Shown in pieces: positions 14,592 to 21,796 of a stretch of 21,796 nt of DNA (its first letter is position 1; each line of letters begins with the position of its first letter). Location: assembly GCA_902459845.2 (NCBI GenBank), contig CABPSV020000233.1, positions 1 to 21,796 of the forward strand, in the 5' to 3' direction. The notes beneath the pieces are model-generated. The model did no database searches and was not told the origin of the DNA. It worked only from the letters and a program-made list of their open reading frames with translations. The position numbers and the translations under genes were made by a program. Source of the stretch: Hepatocystis sp. ex Piliocolobus tephrosceles (lineage: Eukaryota > Apicomplexa > Aconoidasida > Haemosporida > Plasmodiidae).

Positions 14592-17500
14592 TTATTTTAA
14601 ATAAACAGTCTGTATTTTTTCTATCGTTTTATTCATCAGACGATGTAAAGATGTAATCCCTAACAAGAACCCTTCATCTTTTTGATTTTTATAAAGACTA
14701 ACATGGGCAAAATCAATTATATTTATATTTGCACTCTTTACAATCATTTTATTTAATTTATTTGATATATAGATATTTTTTTCGTTATAATTTAATGAAT
14801 TTTCAAATTGTTTTTGAACATATATTTGGAAGGCATGTATTTCGTTATCATATATGTTGTTTTGTTTGTTTGCAGTTTGTTGTTTCTGACAAAAATTTTT
14901 GTCTTCTATATCTTCAGAATCTTCTTCTAATGGATCCGAATCGAAAACAAATAATAAACTGGATCCATAAAAAGCAAAAAAGTTTTGAGTTTCAAAAAAT
15001 TGTTTTAAATTGTCTAATATAATAAGCATTTTTTTTAATAAAAAAATAGAAACTTGTATATTATCACAAGCTAAAAAATATGACATAAAAGTATCTACAA
15101 ATGCGTCATCATTTTTTATATTAGGTGCATCATTTTTTGAAATAAAAAATGTTTTTTTTTTTTTTTTATTCCAACCTATAACACTACTTAAATGGAACCC
15201 ATGTGATAAACAGGACCTATCTTTTGCTTTTTGAATTTTTTTTTGGATAGAATTTTTATCACAATCATCACCATATAAGCGAACACCTATTTTTATATCA
15301 ATAACACAAGGGTGTCTCATTGTACTTAGTACGTTATATATACATATAGCACTTTTATATTCATTATGTATATTTTCATTCATTGTCGCAGTTGTAACCG
15401 TGGCATAAGTTTGATTAGTCTCTATTTTTGCTTTATCTATGTTACTGACATTGTTACTAACGTTGTTACTGACGTTGTTACTAACGTTGTTACTGACGTT
15501 GTTACTAATACTGTTACTAACGTTGTTACTAATACTGTTACTAACGTTGTTACTAATACTGTTACTAACGTTGTTACTAATACTGTTACTAACGTTACTG
15601 TTTTCATTTTTGGTTGCACAATTGCTATTATTAGGTAAATTATTCTTACTACATTCTTTCGACAACCTGTTGTTATTATTGCTATTTCGTTTTGTTTTCA
15701 TTACAAAACCATAACTCTCAAGTTGTTGTAAACCTCTTGGGTTTAAAAAAGAGTAGTAGCAAGGAGTAGTATATTTAATAAAATCAGTAGTATATGTGAC
15801 TATTCTATCATAATAAGAACCAGAGTTTTTATTTATAAAAGGAATAGTAGCGCATTTTGATCTTGTTTTTGGTTCTTTTTCTGCTCCTGTTTCTTCTCCT
15901 GTTTCTGCTTTCGTTTCTGCTTCCGACCCTTCTTCACTTTCTAATATAGAGCTATAATTTTTTTGAGCTTCTGTAATAATAATTTGTTTATTACAACATA
16001 AATATAACCAGGCATAAAAAAAAGCTTCCGTTTGAGAACACATTTTTATTACTTTTGTTATTTTTTTATTTGCAGGTAGTACCCATTGGTTTCTATGTCC
16101 GCTTTCGTAAAAAAAAATATATCCTTTTTTTTTTTGAGTATATATATTATGACAGTTTTTACATTGTATTTGGCTATACATAACAGTAGTTAAATCGGAA
16201 TTGTTTTTACAGTTAGCATTGGATTTGTTAGTACAATTGTTTATTTTGGTAATAACTGTACTGGTAAATGTTCTATTATTTGTGTTTAGGTGATTTATCA
16301 AATTAAGAGTCTGTGTATTGTTTTTATTTTTACAATTTACAATTTTATATTCATTGTTTATACATTTTTTTGTATCGGTGGTAACATTAGTTGAAGCTAT
16401 GTTCGTGTCTGAGCAGGTTAAAATAAGTTTTAAATTATTATTTGCAGTATATAAACTGATATATTTATATGGTTTTGATTTTTTTCTGCCTCTTCTATTA
16501 TTCTGTACAAGGATGGGTGAAATGTTACAAATTTTTTTATTTGGATTTTTTTTTTTTTTTTTCAAATAAATGTCTTGCCTATATTGTTGAGTTTTGTACT
16601 GATTTGGGTGTTGATTTTGGATCTGAGTAGGATTAGGATTGAGACTAGGACTAGGACTAGGATTAGGATTGGGACTAGGACTAGGACTAGGATTAGGATT
16701 GGGACTAGGACTAGGATTAGGATTGGGATTGGGATTGGGACTAGGATTGGGATTAGGATTAGGATTAGAATTAGGATTAGGATTAGGATTAGGATTAGGA
16801 TTAGGATTAGGATTGGGATTAGGATTAGGATTAGGATTAGGATTAGGATTGGGACTAGGATTGGCAATATTTATATTATTATAAAGTTTAATTCCGTTTA
16901 TTAAATAACTATTGCTATGTGTTCCGTTTGTTACATCTTTTAATAATGTTGAATATGTTTCGTTTTTTATTTTATATAAGTTTTGTATATTATATTTTTT
17001 TTTTATATGTTTGGATAAGTTACTGTTGGTAGGGTTATTAATTTTAACACAATATGCATTAATAAAACTATTATAACTAGGTTTTATTATACCTTTAGTT
17101 TTTATATTTTCCCACATATGATTATTGTTTGATAAATCACTTGTTACTATTACTTTTGTTAGTGGTATTTTTGGATTTAAATAAAATGGAGCTTTACTTA
17201 AAACAGATAAAACATATTTTATTATTTTATATGTACTATATTGTATGCTTTTATTTTTTAGTAATTTTTTTTTAGATATATATGAATAACTTTTTATACG
17301 ATAAAATGAAAATTTACAATGATAATTTAATGCTTGTTTTTGTTTGTGATATTCATTAGTTTGATTTTTAAAATGATAAAAATTCGGATGATCGTTTTTA
17401 TTATTTAAAAGTTTATTTTTTGTCTGTTGTTTTACATTAGTAGTAAATATATTATTTGCTGCGTTATCCCTATGTAGACAATCTTTGTGTATATCTTGTT

Positions 17501-20500
17501 TTGTTAGATCAGTTGTTAGATCAGTTGTTAAACCAGTTTTTAGACCAGTTGTTAAACCAGTTGTTAAACCAGTTGTTAGACCAGATGTTAAACCAGATGT
17601 TAAACCAGTTGTTAAACCAGATGTTAAACCAGATGTTAAACCAGTTGTTAAACCAGATGTTAGATCAGTTGTTAGATCAGTTGTTAGATCAGTTGTTAAA
17701 CCAGTTGTTAGACCAGTTGTTAGACCAGTTGTTAAACCATTTGTTAAACCATTTGTTAAACCAGTTGTTAGACCATTTGTTAAACCATTTGTTAAACCAT
17801 TTGTTAAACCATTTGTTAAACCATTTGTTAAACCAGTTGTTAGACCATTTGTTAAACCAGTTGTTAAACCAGTTGTTAAACCAGTTGTTAAACCAGTTGT
17901 TAAACCAGTTGTTAGACCAGATGTTAAACCATTTGTTAAACCAGTTGTTAGACCATTTGTTAAACCAGTTGTTAGACCATTTGTTAAACCAGTTGTTAGA
18001 CCAGATGTTAAACCATTTGTTAAACCATTTGTTAAACCAGTTGTTAAACCATTTGTTACACCCCTTTTTATGGATTCCTTTTTTTTTTCTTTCACTAACG
18101 CCTTTATACAACTTAAGGCACATTTTGAAAAACAATTAAACATCGATTCTTTTTCTAATAGTAATATGATTTTATTTTGGCAATACAAATTAGCATAGTA
18201 CTTTATTTTTTCTATCATCCATTCGTATAACTTATAAGTAATGTTATTTTTGAATATATTGTTACATACGTTTGTAATGTTAAAAGCTATATATAGAAAT
18301 ATAAATTCAGGTTTATATGATTGTATTATGGGAAGCATTAAATATTTAAAAACATAATAAATGTCACTATTATTACTATAAGTTTTTTTTAATGGAATAT
18401 TAATAATTATTCTTTTTTTATTTTTAGATACTCTAATTAAATTTTTGTTTTTATTATTATTTCGTTTTTTTTTATAAAATAATAAATTCTTTGTATACAT
18501 TGTGTGTGACTCATTTTTTTCAGATGTAATACTTTGATTATTTTTCTCCTTTTTATATAAATTTTTTTTCTCATCCTTTAAATAAATACAAAAATAAACA
18601 AGTTCATTTTTATCATTAACAACTTTATCATCAGTTATATAATTAATATGACTGTTTCCTAAATGGAAAATTATTTTTTTTTTAATACTATATTTGTTGA
18701 ATATATATTTACAAGCAGCAATTATATTATTAACGATTGGAGATATAGAGATATGATTATGGTGATGAGTATTTAAACAAATAGTAGTAGCAGAACTAAC
18801 AACTACGCCACATTTTATATTCATAGTAGAACTTATGTTATGTTTGTTAATATCTTGAATATTACATACGTCAGAAGAATAACTGCGGTATATTTTGGGA
18901 TCACTACTTCTTTTATCACTACTTTTTTTATCACTACTTTTTTTATCACTACTTCTTTTATCACTACTTCTTTTATCACTACTTCTTTTATCACTACTTT
19001 TTTTATCACTACTTTTTTTATCACTACTTTTTTTATCACTACTTTTTTTATCACTACTTTTTTTATCACTACTTTTTTTATCACTACTTTTTTTATCACT
19101 ACTTCTTTTAGGATCAAGTGATTTAAATAATATATGTTTTTTTTTTTTGTTTTTTTTTTTATTTGATACATGGTGTACTTTTGGATATACGTATGGATCT
19201 AATGTTGTGTCAACGTTTGACTGATGTTCTGTTGAAAATTGTTCCACATTATTGCTTTGCATAAAAGTGTTTATATTACTTTCTTTTTGTTCATTATTTA
19301 TAAGTTTTTTATGTGTTATTTTTTTATTATTGTAATTTAACGCGTTCACGTTTTGACATATATTGTTAATAGTACTATAATTTGCATAAGCATCGCTATA
19401 TGAGTAAGAAGATGTTTTTATTCTTTTGTCGTTGTTTTTTTTCATGTCACCACTGTTGTTCATATTACCACTTTTTTTAATGCCATCACTACTGCTTATG
19501 CCATCACTGCAATCACCCGCATCAATAACACAATTTTTTCTTTTTTCTAATAAAAGATTATGTTTCGGTTTATACCATTTTAAGTAAGTAACGGAATTCG
19601 CTTTTTTGTATTTATATCGTTTAGTATTACTAAAAATCTGATTTTTAAAAAAAGTATAGTTATAAGTAAAAGACTTGTTTAAATCAATATATTTATATTT
19701 ATCCTTTTTATGTGTTAATATAACATCGCATAAATTTAAAAGGCCATACAATTCTTTTTTAGCTACATTTATCGTATAGTCATTATTATAACATGTATTT
19801 TTATTATTATTATTATTATTACATGAATAGTTTTTTTTATATTTTTTTTTTTTGGTTTTTTTTTTTTCATATATTAATTGATTTTGCAACTTGTCAAATA
19901 TATTATTATTGCATTTTATATTATTCCATGTATTACCATAACATTCATTTGTTTCATTACAAACAATTTTATCATATGTTATTGGAATTATTTTATTAAT
20001 TATATTTTTCTTTTTGAACATGTTTATAATAATTTGATCAACGTTCATATTGTTAATTGAGTTTGAGTTGAGAGGCGATTTTTCATTTGATTCATTTTCT
20101 TTACAAACAAAACCTAAACAAATAGGGCTGGTATAACTTGCACTGTTGCTGATACAGCCAATATTAACCCTATTTCTTACTTTCTCACTTAGCCATTTTT
20201 CACTTAGCCATTTCTCACTTAGCCATTTTTTAATCAAACCTGTTTTAACATTTTTTTTTTTTATAAAAGCTATGTTATTGACATTTGTACAATCCTCATG
20301 TGTAAAATGTTGTATATTTTTGCAGTTTATTTTTTGTACATTATCCATCATGTTTTTCATAATAGAACTTCTGGGTTTACAATGAGTAAAAAATTTTGTT
20401 CCTTTATTATTAATGAACGTATGATAATAACATTTTACATCAGAATTTGTACTTAATTTTTTTTTTTGTTTTTTGGCTTTATTTAACAATATAAATGTTT

Positions 20501-21233
20501 TAAATAATACAAGTTTCTTTATTTTAATCACGCTTTCTTCATTATTATATTTGAATAATAACAATTTTTTTTTTTTTTTCCCATTTGTACTAGTAGCCAA
20601 GTTTGTACGAGTAGCCAAGTTTGTACGAGTAGCCAAGTTTGTACTAGTAGCCAAGTTTGTACGAGTAGCCAAGTTTGTACGAGTAGCCAAGTTTGTACGA
20701 GTAGCCAAGTTTGTACGAGTAGCCAAGTTTGTACGAGTAGCCAAGTTTGTACGAATAGCCAAGTTTGTACGAGTAGCCAAGTTTGTATGAGTAGCCAAGT
20801 TTGTACGAGTAGCCAAGTTTGTACGAGCAGCCAAGTTTGTATTAGTAGTCAAATTTGTATTACTATTCAAGTAATTACGTTGTTTTTTTTTATTTTGTTT
20901 AAATCCGATTATTTTTTTATCTTTTTTTATGCCTTGTAGAGTATTATTTGTTTGCTTGGTTGAACATTCTGCATTGTTATTATCACCACCACTGTTAGTA
21001 ATATCACTTTTCATAACAAAATTATTAACATATATATTCTTATCACTTAGTCCTAAATATGTAATGTTTTTATTTACTTTTGTTGAAATTTTATCATTTT
21101 TATTTTGTCCATTTTTTGTTAAAATTATATTTTTCATATTTTTTATCTTTTTCTTTTTATATAATACAATTTTTTTTTTTTTTTTTTTTTTAAACAGTAT
21201 ATATGTATAAACGTCTTTATTATATATGTACAT
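14592..21233 (-). CDS. HDA2: HDAC-like / inositol polyphosphate kinase fusion, likely HDA2 orthologue
   Basis: Single exon, 2213 residues, TAA at 14592-14594. The first ATG (21233) is followed by a poly-Lys tract from an A run; a second ATG at 21137 (MKNIILTKNGQ, residue 33) may be the real start. The N-terminal half is low complexity with repeats. Residues 808-1045 follow the outline of a class II HDAC, and scattered similarity may begin near 370 (CLGFVCKEN), but catalytic residues are replaced. A GLT-type repeat (about 1059-1245) and an Asn-Pro repeat (1457-1537) lead to an IPK domain (about 1715-2213) with E1736, the P-x3-D-x-K-x-G motif (1975-1983), SSLLF (2091-2095) and IDFAH (2173-2177). 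I recall P. falciparum HDA2 as a similarly sized HDAC-plus-IPK protein that silences var genes and ap2-g. The kinase assignment is firm; orthology is inferred. Confidence 0.85.
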   Translation of the reverse strand: MYIYNKDVYTYILFKKKKKKKIVLYKKKKIKNMKNIILTKNGQNKNDKISTKVNKNITYLGLSDKNIYVNNFVMKSDITNSGGDNNNAECSTKQTNNTLQGIKKDKKIIGFKQNKKKQRNYLNSNTNLTTNTNLAARTNLATRTNLATHTNLATRTNLAIRTNLATRTNLATRTNLATRTNLATRTNLATRTNLATSTNLATRTNLATRTNLATSTNGKKKKKLLLFKYNNEESVIKIKKLVLFKTFILLNKAKKQKKKLSTNSDVKCYYHTFINNKGTKFFTHCKPRSSIMKNMMDNVQKINCKNIQHFTHEDCTNVNNIAFIKKKNVKTGLIKKWLSEKWLSEKWLSEKVRNRVNIGCISNSASYTSPICLGFVCKENESNEKSPLNSNSINNMNVDQIIINMFKKKNIINKIIPITYDKIVCNETNECYGNTWNNIKCNNNIFDKLQNQLIYEKKKTKKKKYKKNYSCNNNNNNKNTCYNNDYTINVAKKELYGLLNLCDVILTHKKDKYKYIDLNKSFTYNYTFFKNQIFSNTKRYKYKKANSVTYLKWYKPKHNLLLEKRKNCVIDAGDCSDGISSSDGIKKSGNMNNSGDMKKNNDKRIKTSSYSYSDAYANYSTINNICQNVNALNYNNKKITHKKLINNEQKESNINTFMQSNNVEQFSTEHQSNVDTTLDPYVYPKVHHVSNKKKNKKKKHILFKSLDPKRSSDKKSSDKKSSDKKSSDKKSSDKKSSDKKSSDKKSSDKRSSDKRSSDKRSSDKKSSDKKSSDKRSSDPKIYRSYSSDVCNIQDINKHNISSTMNIKCGVVVSSATTICLNTHHHNHISISPIVNNIIAACKYIFNKYSIKKKIIFHLGNSHINYITDDKVVNDKNELVYFCIYLKDEKKNLYKKEKNNQSITSEKNESHTMYTKNLLFYKKKRNNNKNKNLIRVSKNKKRIIINIPLKKTYSNNSDIYYVFKYLMLPIIQSYKPEFIFLYIAFNITNVCNNIFKNNITYKLYEWMIEKIKYYANLYCQNKIILLLEKESMFNCFSKCALSCIKALVKEKKKESIKRGVTNGLTTGLTNGLTNGLTSGLTTGLTNGLTTGLTNGLTTGLTNGLTSGLTTGLTTGLTTGLTTGLTTGLTNGLTTGLTNGLTNGLTNGLTNGLTNGLTTGLTNGLTNGLTTGLTTGLTTGLTTDLTTDLTTDLTSGLTTGLTSGLTSGLTTGLTSGLTSGLTTGLTTGLTTGLKTGLTTDLTTDLTKQDIHKDCLHRDNAANNIFTTNVKQQTKNKLLNNKNDHPNFYHFKNQTNEYHKQKQALNYHCKFSFYRIKSYSYISKKKLLKNKSIQYSTYKIIKYVLSVLSKAPFYLNPKIPLTKVIVTSDLSNNNHMWENIKTKGIIKPSYNSFINAYCVKINNPTNSNLSKHIKKKYNIQNLYKIKNETYSTLLKDVTNGTHSNSYLINGIKLYNNINIANPSPNPNPNPNPNPNPNPNPNPNPNPNPNPNSNPNPNPNPSPNPNPNPNPSPSPNPNPSPSPSPNPNPSPSPSLNPNPTQIQNQHPNQYKTQQYRQDIYLKKKKKNPNKKICNISPILVQNNRRGRKKSKPYKYISLYTANNNLKLILTCSDTNIASTNVTTDTKKCINNEYKIVNCKNKNNTQTLNLINHLNTNNRTFTSTVITKINNCTNKSNANCKNNSDLTTVMYSQIQCKNCHNIYTQKKKGYIFFYESGHRNQWVLPANKKITKVIKMCSQTEAFFYAWLYLCCNKQIIITEAQKNYSSILESEEGSEAETKAETGEETGAEKEPKTRSKCATIPFINKNSGSYYDRIVTYTTDFIKYTTPCYYSFLNPRGLQQLESYGFVMKTKRNSNNNNRLSKECSKNNLPNNSNCATKNENSNVSNSISNNVSNSISNNVSNSISNNVSNSISNNVSNNVSNNVSNNVSNNVSNIDKAKIETNQTYATVTTATMNENIHNEYKSAICIYNVLSTMRHPCVIDIKIGVRLYGDDCDKNSIQKKIQKAKDRSCLSHGFHLSSVIGWNKKKKKTFFISKNDAPNIKNDDAFVDTFMSYFLACDNIQVSIFLLKKMLIILDNLKQFFETQNFFAFYGSSLLFVFDSDPLEEDSEDIEDKNFCQKQQTANKQNNIYDNEIHAFQIYVQKQFENSLNYNEKNIYISNKLNKMIVKSANINIIDFAHVSLYKNQKDEGFLLGITSLHRLMNKTIEKIQTVYLK
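14595..16091 (-). other. Inositol polyphosphate kinase (IPK/IP6K/IPMK family) domain
   Basis: Residues about 1715-2213. The order is: N-lobe KVIKMCSQTEAFFYAWL (E1736), hinge-like ICIYNVLSTM, then RHPCVIDIKIG holding the family signature P1975, D1979, K1981, G1983, followed by VRLYGDD; GSSLLFVFDSD (2090-2100) and IIDFAHV, with D2174 as the expected Mg-binding Asp. All three diagnostic motifs are intact, so an active kinase of higher inositol phosphates is likely. A NVSN-type repeat (about 1878-1932) interrupts the N-lobe. Confidence 0.88.
15440..15600 (-). repeat. 15-bp coding repeat (NVSNS/ISNN-type)
   Basis: About eleven copies encoding Asn-Val/Ile-Ser-Asn-Asn/Ser, inserted in the IPK domain ahead of the P-x3-D-x-K-x-G motif. 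Confidence 0.9.
16625..16865 (-). repeat. 6-bp coding repeat (Asn-Pro)n
   Basis: About 40 copies of a hexamer (aggatt on the plus strand, aatcct on the coding strand) with aggact variants, encoding alternating Asn-Pro or Ser-Pro at about residues 1457-1537. Confidence 0.95.
17500..18062 (-). repeat. 12-bp coding repeat (GLTT/GLTN/GLTS), about 46 units
   Basis: The largest array in the window. The unit encodes Gly-Leu-Thr plus Thr, Asn, Ser or Asp. It separates the HDAC-like region from the rest of the protein. It produces long ORF shadows in other frames because its period is a multiple of three. Confidence 0.97.
18099..18812 (-). other. Degenerate histone-deacetylase-like region
   Basis: Residues 808-1045. 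By hand alignment the blocks are: GVVV...HHH (H823-H825) then IVNNIIAAC, matching the HH...FNNVAIAA block; IIFHLGNSHIN, matching LIVDWDVHHGN; ELVYFCIYL, matching SVLYVSLHR; LPIIQSYKPEFIFLYIAFN, matching the F.PE.VLVSAGFD block; and KIILLLEKESMFN, matching RVVLxLEGGYN. The fold outline is kept, but metal and catalytic residues are not (see findings). The alignment is from memory of the family. Confidence 0.6.
18900..19118 (-). repeat. 15-bp coding repeat (SSDKK/SSDKR)
   Basis: About fourteen copies just N-terminal to the HDAC-like region (residues about 706-778), giving a highly charged segment. Confidence 0.95.
20184..20231 (-). repeat. 15-bp coding repeat (SEKWL)
   Basis: Three copies encoding Ser-Glu-Lys-Trp-Leu near residues 334-350. 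Trp is rare in such repeats. Confidence 0.9.
20588..20862 (-). repeat. 18-bp coding repeat (NLATRT)
   Basis: About fifteen copies encoding Asn-Leu-Ala-Thr-Arg-Thr with His, Ile and Ser variants (residues about 125-215). Confidence 0.95.
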
Positions 21234-21733
21234 ATAGTATTTGTAAAAATAATATTATCGTTTAACTTTTGTTCTATTTTTAGCGTGTTGATGAGTCACT
21301 TATTCTGCAGTATATCTTATGCTATTTTTTTCTTTTTTTACATGTAAGTTTATCATATACATAATTATATATATATATATGTATTAGGTAAAAAATATTT
21401 TATTTTCTCTTTTGTCTTTTCATTTTATTTTTATACATGTTGTATACATTACACATGTATGTGTGTTCGTCTAAAATTGGATAATATGCGGATATTATAT
21501 ATTTATTGTTATACGGATGTACTCACATTTAACTGTGAATATATTCATTCAGGTACGTATATACCACTAAACTAGTTCAAAAAAAAAAAAAAAAAACTAT
21601 TTATTAAAATATTTGTGTACCTATAACTAATATGAAAATAAAACAGTATTTACATATGTTATTTAACATATGTTTGCATGAATGCAAATTTTAAAGGCAC
21701 ATTAAAAAAAAAAAAAAATAATAAAAAAAAAAA

Positions 21734-21796
<63 letters not shown>
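21234..21796. other. Upstream region of the HDA2-like gene
   Basis: AT-rich, with no gene on either strand. It should carry the promoter and 5' leader. It contains a pair of inverted repeats (21652-21688) and ends in mixed A runs, the last being 61 uninterrupted A bases (21736-21796). That run may be a real poly(dA) tract or a contig edge. Confidence 0.7.
21652..21688. repeat. Two adjacent inverted repeats
   Basis: ACATATGTTA (21652-21661) and TAACATATGT (21664-21673) form a 10-bp inverted repeat with a 2-base spacer. TTTGCAT (21673-21679) and ATGCAAA (21682-21688) form a second one. TGCAT half-sites resemble those bound by some ApiAP2 factors; this is only a suggestion. Confidence 0.5.

Noticed and set aside
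16485..16510. Second AT-hook (RRGRKK) in the HDA2-like protein
   Set aside because: The Pro of the GRP core is missing, so it is better described as a basic patch.
16625..16865. Interstitial telomere repeat
   Set aside because: The unit is AGGATT with AGGACT variants, not the Plasmodium GGGTTYA telomere unit, and it lies in frame within a coding region.
17500..18062. CRISPR-like array
   Set aside because: The units are contiguous 12-bp coding repeats with no spacers, in a eukaryotic gene.
17456..18198. Two plus-strand ORFs of 227 and 237 residues over the largest repeat
   Set aside because: They are frame shadows of the 12-bp repeat, which lacks stops in several frames. The minus-strand frame continues on both sides into conserved HDAC-like and IPK sequence.

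Overview
The window looks like nuclear DNA of a malaria parasite (genus Plasmodium, Apicomplexa). It is strongly AT-rich, has long poly(dA:dT) and (TA)n tracts between genes, and carries very large intron-less genes. Their proteins hold short conserved blocks separated by long Asn/Lys/Thr/Ser-rich low-complexity stretches and tandem repeats. I do not assign a species.

There are two protein-coding genes, both on the minus strand and head-to-tail. From right to left (5' to 3' of the genes) the layout is: an AT-rich upstream region ending in a 61-base A run (21234-21796); a 2213-residue gene (14592-21233) with a degenerate histone-deacetylase-like region followed by a well-conserved inositol polyphosphate kinase domain; an intergenic region of about 3.2 kb (11427-14591) of homopolymers, microsatellites and small minisatellites; and the first 3808 codons of a giant chromatin-reader gene (1-11426) that runs off the left edge. 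The giant protein has two PHD-zinc-knuckle-ePHD (PZP-like) modules, both split by large low-complexity insertions, and an AT-hook.

From domain architecture plus recalled P. falciparum gene order (HDA2 next to PHD1 on chromosome 10), I read the pair as orthologues of HDA2 and PHD1. Both would act in chromatin regulation. HDA2 is known in P. falciparum for silencing var genes and the gametocyte switch gene ap2-g. PHD1 is known as a histone-mark reader associated with GCN5/ADA2.

The main surprise is that the HDAC-like part of the HDA2 orthologue appears to have lost every zinc ligand I can align and the catalytic tyrosine, while the fused inositol-phosphate kinase motifs are intact. Nineteen in-frame tandem repeat arrays, almost all with periods divisible by three, dominate the rest of the coding sequence. 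I see no tRNA, rRNA, mobile element or CRISPR array.
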